64,000 bases of DNA from Pseudooceanicola marinus (lineage in GTDB: Bacteria > Pseudomonadota > Alphaproteobacteria > Rhodobacterales > Rhodobacteraceae): positions 806,001 to 870,000 of the forward strand of contig NZ_JAIVMC010000001.1 in the NCBI RefSeq assembly GCF_020177265.1. The letters run 5' to 3'. Below are positions 30,354-39,274 of this stretch, piece after piece (the first letter of the stretch is position 1; the number at the start of each line of letters is the position of its first letter). The notes below the pieces were generated by a model, which worked only from the letters and a program-made list of their open reading frames with translations, was not told the DNA's origin and did not search any database. The position numbers and the translations under genes are program-made.

Positions 30354-30764
30354 ATGCTCCAGGCCCAGGCCCTCGACGCGCTTTCGGCGCTTGCCAATGA
30401 AACCCGGCTGCAGATCGTGCGGCTGTTGGTCGAACATGGGCGCACGCCCGCGTGCAAGCGTCAGGCCGAGGCCGCGCCGGCCGCAACGCCGGACGGCGTG
30501 CCGGCGGGGGAGATCGCCCGCGCCGTGTCGGTCACCGCCTCGAGATTGTCCTTTCACCTCAACGCCCTGGAGCAGGCCGGGCTGATCCGCGCCGAGCGCC
30601 GCGGGCGCCAGGTGCTCTATACCGTGGATCGCGCCGCCATGGGCGGGTTGATCCATTATCTGCTGAACGATTGCTGCCGGGGCGACCCGCAGGTCAGCGC
30701 CTGCTGCCAGCGCCGGGCCGAGGCCGCGACCGAAAGCCGCGACACCGGGTTGCAGCTGCCCTGA
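30354..30764 (+). CDS. ArsR-family metalloregulator with C-terminal cysteine pairs
   Basis: A 136-residue winged-helix repressor. The DNA-recognition helix is in VSVTASRLSFHLNALEQAGLI, and the wing is RRGRQVLYTVD. It lacks the ELCVCDL-type metal site in the recognition region. Instead it has CC and CC pairs in DCCRGDPQVSACC near the C-terminus (about residues 103-114), similar in position to the C-terminal arsenite-binding cysteines of the Acidithiobacillus ArsR class. An extra loop with Cys, Pro and Ala lies at residues 27-45. It probably controls itself and the divergent ABC exporter. No arsenate reductase or arsenite pump is nearby. Confidence 0.85.
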   Translation: MLQAQALDALSALANETRLQIVRLLVEHGRTPACKRQAEAAPAATPDGVPAGEIARAVSVTASRLSFHLNALEQAGLIRAERRGRQVLYTVDRAAMGGLIHYLLNDCCRGDPQVSACCQRRAEAATESRDTGLQLP

Positions 30765-30770
30765 GGCGCC

Positions 30771-32213
30771 TCAGTCGGATTGCGGCACGGTGAAGACCTG
30801 GCCCGGGTAGATCAGGTCGGGATCCCGGATCAGGGCGCGGTTGGCCTCGAAGACCCGGACGTAGAGGATCCCGTCGCCGTAATTCTCCCGCGCGATCGCC
30901 CAGAGCGTATTGCCTGGCTGCACCGTCACCTGGGTCACCGGGCTGGCCTCAAGCGCCTCGGCCACCGTCTCCGACGCCTCGCGCTTGAAGGGGGTTTCCA
31001 CGCGGCTCAGGACCGTGCCGGCCTCGTCGACCTCATCCACCCGCAGGCGGTAGATCCCGGTGTCAACGTTGGGCAGTTCGCTGCGCCAGTTGCCATCCTC
31101 GGCGATGCGCGAGGAGGTGATGGGCGTATCGTCCAGGTAGATCCGCACGAAGGCGCCGGGCGTTCCGCGCCCCGAGAGGACCACGTCGCCGCCGGCGTTG
31201 TAGGAAATGGAATCCAGCGCGACATTGTCCAGAACCTCGGGCGCGCCCGGTTTCTGCAGCACGCGCACGCCGTCGGCATCCGACAACAGCACGGTCGGCG
31301 CGGCGGCGGGGGCTGCGGCGGCGCCCTCGGCCAGGGTCCCGGCAGCATCTGCCACAGAGGCCATGGCCTCCCCTGCCCCATCCACGGCGCCCGTGACCAC
31401 GGCCGCCGCGACATCTCCGGCAGAGGGCGCGGCGCCCCCGGCGGGCGCGGTCTGCGGCGCCTCCGGGCTGGCGGTGCCATCGGTCGCGGTCAGGGCAGCG
31501 GGGGTGTCAGGCGTGCCGGACGGGCCGGCGGCCATCGAGCCGCCCTCCGCAACAGGCGCGGCGGCCAGCGCCTCGGGCGTGGCGGAAACTGTCGTCTCTC
31601 CGGCCCCGGCGGGCTCCTCGGCCAGGGGCTGTGCCGCGGCCACCTGTGGCCCCGGCTCTGCCGGGCTGGGCGCCAGGATCACCTCGGCGTCGGACAGGAT
31701 TTCCGCGTCGCCCTCCGGGCTGGTCATGCGCAGGCTCAGCACGCGGGGCAGGTCGGACCGGCCCAGGTCGAGGAAGGTCACGAACTGGCCGTCATTGCCG
31801 GCCTCCAGCGTTTCCAAGGCTGTGCCATCGACCAGCACGGCCACCGACCAGAGGGGAGCGGCCACGCCGGCCACCAGCGTCGTGCCGTCGGGATCGACGC
31901 GCACCACGTCGAACCGCGGTGGCGCGATCTCGGCCTCGGCATCGTCCTGGGTGGTGGGATCCGGGGTCTCCGCGAGGGCTTCGGCGGTCTCGGCTGGCGG
32001 CGTGGACGGCGTTCCGGCCTCGGGCTTGGATGCTGTATCCGACCCCGCCGTTTCGGAGACGGAAGCCTGCTCCGGCGCCGTCACATCGCCTGCGCGCGGA
32101 CCGGACCCACTGTCCAGGTCGAACCAGCCCTGCCAGATGGCAACGGCGACGGCCACCACGACCACCGCGCCGCCCGTCAGGGCGGAAGTGCCACCATATT
32201 TCCCCAACTTCAC
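30771..32213 (-). CDS. Membrane-anchored Ig-like/LysM domain protein
   Basis: A 480-residue protein with a single N-terminal helix (about residues 10-28), a long Ala/Pro/Glu-rich low-complexity linker (about 30-290), a bacterial Ig-like segment containing LSGRGTPGAFVRIYLDD, and a C-terminal LysM domain starting VQPGNTLWAIARENYGDG. LysM binds peptidoglycan, so it likely spans from the inner membrane to the wall. A GTG start at 32213 with a GGGGGGAT ribosome-binding site is preferred over the upstream ATG, since it places the helix at the N-terminus. Confidence 0.85.
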   Translation of the reverse strand: MKLGKYGGTSALTGGAVVVVAVAVAIWQGWFDLDSGSGPRAGDVTAPEQASVSETAGSDTASKPEAGTPSTPPAETAEALAETPDPTTQDDAEAEIAPPRFDVVRVDPDGTTLVAGVAAPLWSVAVLVDGTALETLEAGNDGQFVTFLDLGRSDLPRVLSLRMTSPEGDAEILSDAEVILAPSPAEPGPQVAAAQPLAEEPAGAGETTVSATPEALAAAPVAEGGSMAAGPSGTPDTPAALTATDGTASPEAPQTAPAGGAAPSAGDVAAAVVTGAVDGAGEAMASVADAAGTLAEGAAAAPAAAPTVLLSDADGVRVLQKPGAPEVLDNVALDSISYNAGGDVVLSGRGTPGAFVRIYLDDTPITSSRIAEDGNWRSELPNVDTGIYRLRVDEVDEAGTVLSRVETPFKREASETVAEALEASPVTQVTVQPGNTLWAIARENYGDGILYVRVFEANRALIRDPDLIYPGQVFTVPQSD

Positions 32214-32323
32214 GTCAAATCCCCCCGAAAATGACCTTTGTTTACCTCTCAGGAAGAGGTTGAGACCATATATCAACACGGACTACACCGGTCAAAAGCA
32301 CAACACCCGCGGGAGGATCCGGC

Positions 32324-32881
32324 ATGACGAAAGCATCCATCTGTGTCTATTGTGGCTCACGTCCGGGGCTGGAGCCTGCCTATCTGCACCAGGCAGGGCA
32401 GCTGGGACGCCGCCTGGCGGAGATGGAGTGGCGCCTGGTCTACGGCGCCGGCGACGTCGGCCTGATGGGCGAAGTGGCCCGCACTGCGCGCGAGAACGGG
32501 GCGGATTTGTTCGGCGTGATCCCCCAGCACCTTCTGGGCGTGGAACGCGAACGCAGCGACCTGTCGCGCCTGGTGGTCACCCAGACCATGCACGAGCGCA
32601 AGAAGGTCATGTTTATGAATTGCGATGCCGCCGTGGTCATGCCCGGCGGCGCCGGCACGCTGGACGAGTTCTTCGAGGTGCTGACCTGGCGCCAGTTGGG
32701 GCTGCACCAGAAACCCATCGTCCTGCTGAACGTCGGCGGCTACTGGTCGCCCCTGATCGCCATGCTGGAACAAATGGCCGCCCAGGGGTTCGCCGATCCG
32801 GCGATGCTGCACTCGGTCCGGGTGGTCGAGGACGCCGATGGCGCCATCGACAGCCTGGCGCGTCACTTCGATCAGGTCTGA
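32324..32881 (+). CDS. LOG-family nucleotide phosphoribohydrolase
   Basis: A 185-residue Rossmann-fold protein of the LOG family, which cleaves the ribose 5-phosphate from nucleoside monophosphates (cytokinin activation in plants; nucleotide turnover in bacteria). The signature PGGAGTLDE is at residues 107-115, preceded by MHERKKVM. The N-terminal block ICVYCGSRPG is standard. Length is typical. It is convergent with the host-attachment-type gene, with a hairpin between them. Confidence 0.92.
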   Translation: MTKASICVYCGSRPGLEPAYLHQAGQLGRRLAEMEWRLVYGAGDVGLMGEVARTARENGADLFGVIPQHLLGVERERSDLSRLVVTQTMHERKKVMFMNCDAAVVMPGGAGTLDEFFEVLTWRQLGLHQKPIVLLNVGGYWSPLIAMLEQMAAQGFADPAMLHSVRVVEDADGAIDSLARHFDQV

Positions 32882-32902
32882 CACCCCCTTAACGACGCAG
32901 AA

Positions 32903-32933
32903 CGCCGCCGGGCGCGTCAGCGCGCCGGCGGCG
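32903..32933. terminator. Hairpin between the convergent LOG and attachment-type genes
   Basis: A strong GC stem, CGCCGCCGGGCGCG with CGCGCCGGCGGCG around a TCAG loop, has one bulged G. There is no T-run, so it may be a weak or Rho-assisted terminator for both genes. Confidence 0.65.
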
Positions 32934-32953
32934 TAAAGTCGTGAGAGCGGAGG

Positions 32954-33424
32954 TCAGGCCTCGGCCAGATCGGCCTTCACCTGGTCTTCGATCTCATCCA
33001 CAGGATGGTTGGTCAGGGTCTTCGGCACCTCGCCGATGACCTTCTTTGCCACCTCCTGGTGGATCTTCTTGCGCAGCTCGCCAAGCACCTTGGGCGGTGC
33101 CACCAGGACGATCTTGCCGAAGTCACCGCGATGCGCCCGCTTGTAGAGCATCTCGGCCAGTTCATCGGCAAAGCGCTCCTTGGCCAGCTCATGCCAGTCG
33201 GTGTCATCCACCGCGGACCGCTGGCCGACGCCGGTGTCGTGCATCCGGCCCGGACGGTTGGCGGACTGGTCGTAGTCGCTGGGGTTTTCCTGTTCCTTCT
33301 TGCGCACCACTTCGAGGAAGGGATCCTCGCCGTCGGTCACGTTGCGCAGGAACAGGGCCTTTTCGCCATCGGCCACCAGGACCCAGGCGTCATGGGGAAG
33401 TTCGCTCACCTCGGCTGTGGTCAT
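32954..33424 (-). CDS. Host-attachment family protein (eRF1-like fold type)
   Basis: A 156-residue soluble protein of the family named after an Agrobacterium attachment gene. It starts with DAWVLVADGEKALFLRN, which is the usual first strand, and contains FADELAEML and KIVLVAPPKVLGELR. The family is thought to be related to archaeal-type release-factor domains, and its cellular role is unclear. The start codon overlaps the stop of the small gene before it (TGATG), so the two are co-translated. Confidence 0.85.
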   Translation of the reverse strand: MTTAEVSELPHDAWVLVADGEKALFLRNVTDGEDPFLEVVRKKEQENPSDYDQSANRPGRMHDTGVGQRSAVDDTDWHELAKERFADELAEMLYKRAHRGDFGKIVLVAPPKVLGELRKKIHQEVAKKVIGEVPKTLTNHPVDEIEDQVKADLAEA

Positions 33425-33654
33425 CACACCTTCTCCTTGTCGCCGCTGCCATCCTGATCCTGGGCCAGGGGACGGGTTGCGCCGGTGGCATTGCCGCTGA
33501 CGCGCTTTTCCTCGTCCCGGGTGCCGACCTTGCGCTGGATCTCGCCGCCCTTGCGACCCTGGGCCTCGGGGGCCTCTTCCATCTCTTCCGGGGCGACGCC
33601 CAGAACCTCTTCGGTGTCGCGGCTCATATCCTTGGATCTTGCACGCTCTGCCAT
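33424..33654 (-). CDS. Small charged hypothetical protein
   Basis: A 76-residue, highly charged protein (Glu, Arg, Lys, Asp) without a hydrophobic segment or Cys. It starts MAERARSKDMSRDTEE and is probably disordered. A GGAGGACATC ribosome-binding region precedes the ATG at 33654. It is coupled to the following host-attachment family gene. Proteins of this composition are often stress-induced, but that is only an inference. Confidence 0.65.
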   Translation of the reverse strand: MAERARSKDMSRDTEEVLGVAPEEMEEAPEAQGRKGGEIQRKVGTRDEEKRVSGNATGATRPLAQDQDGSGDKEKV

Positions 33655-33780
33655 GATGTCCTCCTTCGGTAGTCCGCCCGTCGACCGGGCGGGTTCACGA
33701 GAAAAACGCATGAGATTAGAAGAGGTTCCTTGCCGCAACGCGGCAAGCTCAGGCCCGCCGGCGCAGAGGTCCGAAACGCA

Positions 33781-33815
33781 AGACGCCCCCGCACCGTTTC
33801 CGGCCGGGGGCGTCT
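33781..33815 (-). terminator. Terminator of sodB
   Basis: A perfect 11-bp stem AGACGCCCCCG / CGGGGGCGTCT with a 13-base loop lies 40 bp after the sodB stop codon on the minus strand. Confidence 0.75.
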
Positions 33816-33855
33816 GAAAGGGCGGGCCGCGCAGGGCCCGCGCCGCGTCACGCGA

Positions 33856-34455
33856 TTACATGCGCGAGGCGACGTTTTCCCAGTTCACCAGCTTGTCGAG
33901 GAAGTTCGACAGGTAGGCGGGGCGCTTGTTGCGGAAGTCGATGTAGTAGGAGTGTTCCCACACGTCGCAGCCCAGCAGGGCGGTCTGGCCGAAGCACAGC
34001 GGGTTCACGCCGTTCTCGGTCTTGGTGACCTTCAGCGAACCGTCGGTGTCCTTTACCAGCCAGCACCAGCCGGAGCCGAACTGGCCCGCGCCTGCGGCGG
34101 AGAAATCTTCCTTGAACTTGTCGACCGAACCGAAGCTCTCGACGATGGCCTTCTCCAGCTCGCCGGGCATGCCGGTCTGTTCCGGGCCCATCATTTCCCA
34201 GAACTGGTTGTGGTTCCAGAACTGCGAGGCGTTGTTGAAGATGCCATTCTGGGCGACGGCATTGGCGTCGTAGGTGCCCTTGATGATCTCTTCGACGGAC
34301 TTGCCTTCCCACTCGGTGCCGGCAATGGCCTTGTTGCCGTTGTCGACATAGGCCTTGTGGTGGATGTCGTGGTGGTACTCCAGCGTCTCCTTGGACATGC
34401 CGAGCGATTCAAGCGCGTCGTGGGCATAGGGAAGATCGGGAAGTTCAAAAGCCAT
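33856..34455 (-). CDS. sodB: Superoxide dismutase, Fe type
   Basis: A 199-residue cytoplasmic dismutase that converts superoxide to oxygen and peroxide. Metal ligands can be placed at H28, H82 (WNHNQFW), D164 and H168 (DVWEHSY). Q78 in NNASQFWNH is the residue typical of the iron enzymes. The length is normal. It is monocistronic with a terminator on the 3' side and a 208-bp gap on the 5' side that also contains the sox terminator. Confidence 0.97.
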   Translation of the reverse strand: MAFELPDLPYAHDALESLGMSKETLEYHHDIHHKAYVDNGNKAIAGTEWEGKSVEEIIKGTYDANAVAQNGIFNNASQFWNHNQFWEMMGPEQTGMPGELEKAIVESFGSVDKFKEDFSAAGAGQFGSGWCWLVKDTDGSLKVTKTENGVNPLCFGQTALLGCDVWEHSYYIDFRNKRPAYLSNFLDKLVNWENVASRM

Positions 34456-34608
34456 GGGAGGGCCCCCTTTCCTGGAATTGGTTTAACTTCTGCGCCTAGA
34501 TGTTATCCGAAGGGGCGGAACGTCAAGGGATTATCCCGGTGCTTTCGCGCACATCGGCCTGTTTGGAAACATGGGCGGCGCCGAATAACCCTTTGAGAGC
34601 ACGAAAAA

Positions 34609-34631
34609 AGGGGCGGTCGCGCCGCCCCTTC
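34609..34631 (-). terminator. Rho-independent terminator of the soxDAG operon
   Basis: On the minus strand, AAGGGGCGG pairs with CCGCCCCTT around a five-base loop and is followed by TTTTTTC. It begins about 33 bp after the soxG stop. Confidence 0.93.
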
Positions 34632-34663
34632 GAAATTCCATGCGCCCGCGAACGGCACGAAAA

Positions 34664-35254
34664 TCAGCCGAAAAGACCGACCTCGCTGCCGGGCCGCGCC
34701 GCGTCGCGCAGCAGGGTGAAGACGTAATCGGCCACCGAGCGGAAGCAGACCACCTCGATCCGGCCGGGCGCCGGCATCCAAATCGCCGCCGAGACCTGCC
34801 CGATGCGCGACCGGCGGAAGCTGCCCGCCGGGAAGGCCGCGGGCGACAGGTCCACCGGGGCCAGTTTTGCCGCCACCTCACGCACCAGCCCATCGGGGCC
34901 CGAAAGCGAGAAGAGCGCGCGCGCCTGGCTGACATCGGTGTAGTTCAACGCCGGGTCGGTCAGCGTCGCATCGAGCTGGCCAAGCGCCTTGGCGTGTTCG
35001 TCCCAGGGGGTCATCACCAGCAGCTCGTCCGGCGACATCCAGGCGATGCAGTGCTCGCCGTTCAGCGCCACCTGCCCCTGCCCCGGCATGTCGACCGCCG
35101 CCAGCCCCGTGGCGGCGTTCTTCAACGCCTTGGCCGACAGGTCGCCGCGCAGGGTGAACATGGCGCGCAGGGGTTCCTCCGCCACGCGGACGTAGCCGTC
35201 GAAGGCCGCGCCGCCAAGCGCCAGAACCGGCGTGGGTCCCGAAAGATCAGACAT
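34664..35254 (-). CDS. soxG: Sarcosine oxidase gamma subunit
   Basis: A 196-residue subunit of the heterotetrameric sarcosine oxidase, which demethylates sarcosine to glycine with tetrahydrofolate and oxygen. The sequence has the GcvT-like fold elements GEHCIAWMSPDELLVM and SFRRSRIGQVSAAIW typical of SoxG. It overlaps the end of soxA by 8 bp and is the last gene before the terminator. Confidence 0.93.
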   Translation of the reverse strand: MSDLSGPTPVLALGGAAFDGYVRVAEEPLRAMFTLRGDLSAKALKNAATGLAAVDMPGQGQVALNGEHCIAWMSPDELLVMTPWDEHAKALGQLDATLTDPALNYTDVSQARALFSLSGPDGLVREVAAKLAPVDLSPAAFPAGSFRRSRIGQVSAAIWMPAPGRIEVVCFRSVADYVFTLLRDAARPGSEVGLFG

Positions 35255-38200
35255 TCTGCTTCTCCCCGTCCTTGTCGTAGAACACCGGCTCGACGACCTT
35301 GGCCGCCACCGGGGTGGTGCCCAGGCGCGTGACCTCGACGGTCTCTCCGGCGCGGCTCATGCCGCCCTTCAGCAACGCCATGGCGATGCCCTTCTTCAGC
35401 GTCGGCGAATAGTAGGTGGAGGTGATCCGCCCCTGCATGTTGCGCTGACCCTTGTCGTTGTCGCCCGCGTCCAGGATGTAGGCGCCGTCCTCCAGCACCG
35501 CGCCATCAGCGACCTCCAGCCCGACGAGCTTCCAGCGGTCGGGGTTCAGCGCCAGATGCTGCCGCTGCTGGCCCCGCTTGCCGATGAAGTCGTCCTTCTT
35601 CTTCGAGATCGCCCAGTCGAGGTTCAGGTCCTGCGGGATCACCGTCCCGTCGGTTTCATCCCCGATCATGATGAAGCCCTTCTCGGCGCGCAGGATGTGC
35701 AGCGCCTCGGTGCCATAGGGCGCCACGCCAAAGCCGTGGCCGGCCTCATAGAGGGCCTCCCACAGGGCGCGGGCCTGACCGGCGGGCACGGAGATCTCGT
35801 AGCTGAGCTCGCCAGAGAAGCTGATCCGGTAGATCCGGCAGGGGATGCCGCCCACGACCCGGTCGGCCCAGGCCATGAAGGGCAGCTCTTCCTTGGAGAT
35901 CTCGGGCGTGCCCAGCACCTCCAGCAGTTGCCGCGCCATCGGGCCGACCACGGCGATCTGGCCGTATTGCTCGGTCACGTTGGCCACATGCACCTGCAGG
36001 TCCCACCATTCGGTCTGCAGCCATTCCTCCATGTGGGCATGGATGGTGTCGGCGCCGCCGGTGGTGGTGTGGCACAGGAAGGTGTTCTCGTCGATCCGGG
36101 CGACCACGCCGTCGTCGATCAGGAACCCGTTCTCGTTGCACATCAGCCCGTAACGGCAGCGGCCCGGTTTCAGGTTGGACATCATGTTGGTGTAGAGCAG
36201 ATCCAGGAACTTGCCCGCATCCGGCCCCTTCACCACCAGCTTGCCCAGGGTCGAGGCGTCCAGCAGCCCGACCTTTTCGCGCACCGTCAGCACCTCGCGG
36301 TTCACCGCGTCGTGGGTGCTTTCACCCGCTTTGGGGAAGCAGAAGGGACGGCGCCAGTGGCCGACCGGCTCCCACTGCACGCCATGGCTTTCGTGCCAGT
36401 CGTGGATCGGGGTGCGGCGCAGCGGCTGGAAGGTCTCGCCCCGGCCCTGCCCGGCCAGCGCGCCCATCGAGACGGGCGTGTAAGGCGGACGGAAGGTGGT
36501 GGTGCCGACCTGCGGGATCGCCTCCCCCAGGCTGGCCGAGAGGATCGCCAGGCCGTTGATGTTGCTAAGTTTCCCCTGGTCGGTCGCCATGCCCAGCGTG
36601 GTATAGCGCTTCGCATGTTCGACGCTTTCATAGCCCTCCTGGGCGGCCAGCTGGATGTCGGAGACCTTCACGTCGTTCTGGTAGTCGAGCCAGGTTTTGG
36701 AGCGTTTGTCATAGCTCGCGCCCGCGGGCATCAGCCAGACGGCGGCCAGCGGGATCTCGGACAGTTCGTCCACCTGCCAGCTTTGCGCCACCGGCGCCTC
36801 GAAGCCCGCGGCCTCGGCAGCCGCCAGACCGGCGCGCCCGGCATCGGCGATCACCTCCGACAGCAGCAGCGCCCCGTTGGAGCTGCCGGCGCAGAGCACG
36901 AAGCCCTTGCCATCAGCGCCCGTGGGGGCCTTGTCGGGATCGGGGCGGAACATGGCGTTCGTCTCGTCCCAGGTCAGCTTGCCCCCGCAGTGGGACCACA
37001 GGTGCACGATCGGCGACCAGCCGCCCGACATGGCGACCACGTCACAGGCCACCGTCTCGATGGTGGACCCGCTGCCGTTCTGGGCGCAGACCTCGACCCC
37101 GGTGACGCGCTTGGAGCCCAGCACCTTGGCCACGGCCTTGCCGGCCTCGACACGTATGCCCGCGGCGCGGGCCTGTTCCGCCAGGGCACCGCCGCCGGCG
37201 GCACGGGCGTCCAGGATCACCGGCACTTCCAGCCCTTCGGCCTTCATCGCCAGGGCGGTGCGATAGGCGTCGTCGTTGTTGGTGACCACGACCACCCGGT
37301 CGCCCGGAGCCACGCCGTAGTTCACCGCGTAGTCGCGCACGGCCGAGGCCAGCATGACGCCGGGGACGTCGTTGCCCGCGAAGGACAGCGGCCGTTCGAT
37401 GGCGCCGCCTGCGACCACGATCTGCGAGGCGCGGATGCGCCACAGCCGGTGACGGGGGCCCGACTTGTCGCTGAGGTGGTCCGTCAGGCGTTCATAGCCC
37501 AGGACGTAACCGTGGTCATAGACACCGGCCCCCATGCAGCGCAGACGCAGGGTGACATTGGGCATCGCCTCCAGCTCCGCGACCAGGTTGGCCACGTGGG
37601 TTTCGGCCTCTTCGCCGGCGATCTTGCCGCCGTCGACGGGCGCCCGCCCGCCCCAATGCGCGGTCTGTTCCAGCAGCAGGACCTTGGCCCCGGCCCGACC
37701 CGCTTCCAGCGCGGCGGTCAGGCCTGCGACGCCGCCACCGACCACCAGCACGTCCGCGAAGGCATAAAGGTGTTCGTAGCTGTCCGCGTCCTTGTCCTTC
37801 GGCGCCTTGCCCAGGCCCGCGGCCTGGCGCACGATCGGCTCATAGACCTTTTCCCAGAAGCTGCGCGGCCAGAGGAAGGTCTTGTAGTAGAAGCCCGCGG
37901 GGAAGAAGCGCGACATCTTCGCGTTGATCGCCCCCACGTCGAATTCGAGGCTAGGCCAGTGGTTCTGGCTTTCGGCCTGCAACCCGTCGAACAGCTCCTG
38001 CATGGTGGCGCGCTGGTTCGGTTCGAACCGGCCACCCGTGCCGATGCCCATCAGGGCATTGGGCTCTTCCGAGCCCGAGGCCACGACACCGCGCGGCCGG
38101 TGATACTTGAAGCTGCGCCCCATCATCACCTGGTCGTTGGCCAGCAGGGCCGAGGCGAGCGTATCGCCTTCATAGCCCTTCAGGCGCTTGCCATTGAAGG

Positions 38201-38261
38201 TGAACTCGCGCATCGCGCCGCGGTCGATCAGGCGACCGCCCTGTGCAAGCCTGCTGCTCAT
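35247..38261 (-). CDS. soxA: Sarcosine oxidase alpha subunit
   Basis: A 1004-residue protein that binds NAD and tetrahydrofolate in the heterotetrameric enzyme. The N-terminus has a ferredoxin-like domain starting FTFNGKRLKGYEGDTLASALL. The FAD/NAD Rossmann motif VVGGGVAGLTAA follows near residue 172, and the C-terminal 400 residues are GcvT-like (VREKVGLLDASTLGKL). The ATG at 38261 has AAAGGAGC upstream and the normal N-terminus; the frame is open further upstream through soxD. It follows soxD after 40 bp. Confidence 0.96.
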   Translation of the reverse strand: MSSRLAQGGRLIDRGAMREFTFNGKRLKGYEGDTLASALLANDQVMMGRSFKYHRPRGVVASGSEEPNALMGIGTGGRFEPNQRATMQELFDGLQAESQNHWPSLEFDVGAINAKMSRFFPAGFYYKTFLWPRSFWEKVYEPIVRQAAGLGKAPKDKDADSYEHLYAFADVLVVGGGVAGLTAALEAGRAGAKVLLLEQTAHWGGRAPVDGGKIAGEEAETHVANLVAELEAMPNVTLRLRCMGAGVYDHGYVLGYERLTDHLSDKSGPRHRLWRIRASQIVVAGGAIERPLSFAGNDVPGVMLASAVRDYAVNYGVAPGDRVVVVTNNDDAYRTALAMKAEGLEVPVILDARAAGGGALAEQARAAGIRVEAGKAVAKVLGSKRVTGVEVCAQNGSGSTIETVACDVVAMSGGWSPIVHLWSHCGGKLTWDETNAMFRPDPDKAPTGADGKGFVLCAGSSNGALLLSEVIADAGRAGLAAAEAAGFEAPVAQSWQVDELSEIPLAAVWLMPAGASYDKRSKTWLDYQNDVKVSDIQLAAQEGYESVEHAKRYTTLGMATDQGKLSNINGLAILSASLGEAIPQVGTTTFRPPYTPVSMGALAGQGRGETFQPLRRTPIHDWHESHGVQWEPVGHWRRPFCFPKAGESTHDAVNREVLTVREKVGLLDASTLGKLVVKGPDAGKFLDLLYTNMMSNLKPGRCRYGLMCNENGFLIDDGVVARIDENTFLCHTTTGGADTIHAHMEEWLQTEWWDLQVHVANVTEQYGQIAVVGPMARQLLEVLGTPEISKEELPFMAWADRVVGGIPCRIYRISFSGELSYEISVPAGQARALWEALYEAGHGFGVAPYGTEALHILRAEKGFIMIGDETDGTVIPQDLNLDWAISKKKDDFIGKRGQQRQHLALNPDRWKLVGLEVADGAVLEDGAYILDAGDNDKGQRNMQGRITSTYYSPTLKKGIAMALLKGGMSRAGETVEVTRLGTTPVAAKVVEPVFYDKDGEKQNV

Positions 38262-38301
38262 CGCGCCCCTGCTCCTTTGCTCGTCGAAATTCCGGTCCGG
38301 C

Positions 38302-38631
38302 TCATGCCAGTTCGCGCCACTTGAAACCCGGGCGCTTGGCCCGGATGGTTTCCAACAGCTCTTCGGGCGGCCGGTGCGTGGCGGCCGCATAGGTGCCGAA
38401 GACTTCCAGCGTGGCGCTGTCGCGGGCGGCGTGGAACCACTTGCCGCAGCCGTGGACATGGCGCCAGCGTTCGAAATGCACGCCCTTGGGGTTCACCCGC
38501 TCGAACATGTAGTTCTCGAAGGCGGCATCATCGGCGCCGGGACCTTCGCGGGTGATATGGGCCTCGCCACCGCAGTGGAACTCGGTCTCTTCGCCCCGCT
38601 GGCCGCAACAGGGACATTCAAGCAGCAGCAT
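38302..38631 (-). CDS. soxD: Sarcosine oxidase delta subunit
   Basis: A 109-residue zinc subunit. Cysteine ligands are visible in LECPCCGQRGE near the start and the rest shows the family pattern NPKGVHFERWRHVHGCGKWF. A GGAGG ribosome-binding site precedes the ATG. In most relatives soxB lies directly before soxD; here 1.1 kb with two unrelated genes and a terminator intervene, so soxDAG needs its own promoter in the 57 bp upstream or read-through. Confidence 0.95.
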   Translation of the reverse strand: MLLLECPCCGQRGEETEFHCGGEAHITREGPGADDAAFENYMFERVNPKGVHFERWRHVHGCGKWFHAARDSATLEVFGTYAAATHRPPEELLETIRAKRPGFKWRELA

Positions 38632-38687
38632 CGCAGCCTCCAGTTTTCAGATCCGGGGCGGGCAGCCCCGGGGTCGCGCAGACAAAA

Positions 38688-38714
38688 AGGCCGGGCGCAT
38701 GATGCGGCCGGCCT
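38688..38714 (-). terminator. Terminator after the small membrane-protein gene
   Basis: Read on the minus strand, AGGCCGG pairs with CCGGCCT and is followed by TTTTTGTC. It lies between the 50-residue gene and soxD and should stop read-through into soxDAG. Confidence 0.8.
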
Positions 38715-38777
38715 GCGGTCAGGCAGCCGGACGCGGGGCGCGTCCAGCCACGGTTCATGTCACCTGCAACGGGGGTC

Positions 38778-38930
38778 TCAGCCGCCGTCAGGCAGGTCGA
38801 TCTGGATTTCGGGTTCGTCAGCCGCGGGGACTTCGCCACCAGTCGAGATGTACCAGACGACGCCCGCCAGCACGACGACGACGGCGCCCAGGATGAAGGC
38901 GAGGCCGCTTTTACCGGATTTCTCTGCCAT
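38778..38930 (-). CDS. Small single-helix membrane protein
   Basis: A 50-residue protein starting MAEKSGKSG, with one hydrophobic helix at residues 10-28 (LAFILGAVVVVLAGVVWYI) and an acidic tail ending IDLPDGG. An AAAGG ribosome-binding site lies 8 bp before the ATG at 38930. Similar short proteins with this layout occur widely in Rhodobacterales without a known function. It lies between soxB and soxD with its own terminator. Confidence 0.7.
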   Translation of the reverse strand: MAEKSGKSGLAFILGAVVVVLAGVVWYISTGGEVPAADEPEIQIDLPDGG

Positions 38931-39274
38931 GGGATGTCCTTTCTTCTTCTGTTTATCGAAGAAGGAACGCCCCATGCGGCCCGGCGGTTCCCGACGCCGG
39001 CGAAGGGTGCCCCGAAGACAAACCCGAGAGAAAAAACGACCGATCCGCGACAATCTGCCCGGTGGTGGTCCGGATCGCACGCCGCCGCACCACGCGACGC
39101 CCCCGCGGAAGCCACGGAACCGCAACGGCATTCCCGGCGTTCTGCCACAGAATCGGGCGCATCCCCGGTCCCCCACCATTCAGAGCGTGATGGCGTTAAC
39201 GCAGCCACAAGACCTTGTGCTAGGCTGGTCGGACAACGCCGCGAACGTTCAACCTGCGACGGAGACAGAGCAGC
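38931..39274. other. Divergent intergenic region within the split sox locus
   Basis: A 344-bp gap between the small membrane-protein gene (minus) and the hypothetical gene at 39275 (plus). No coding frame, hairpin or promoter is convincing. It may be the scar of whatever separated soxB from soxDAG. Confidence 0.35.

Noticed and set aside
35232-38324. A 1030-codon open frame on the plus strand opposite soxA
   Set aside because: It is a complementary-frame artefact of soxA, which has clear NAD/FAD and GcvT motifs.
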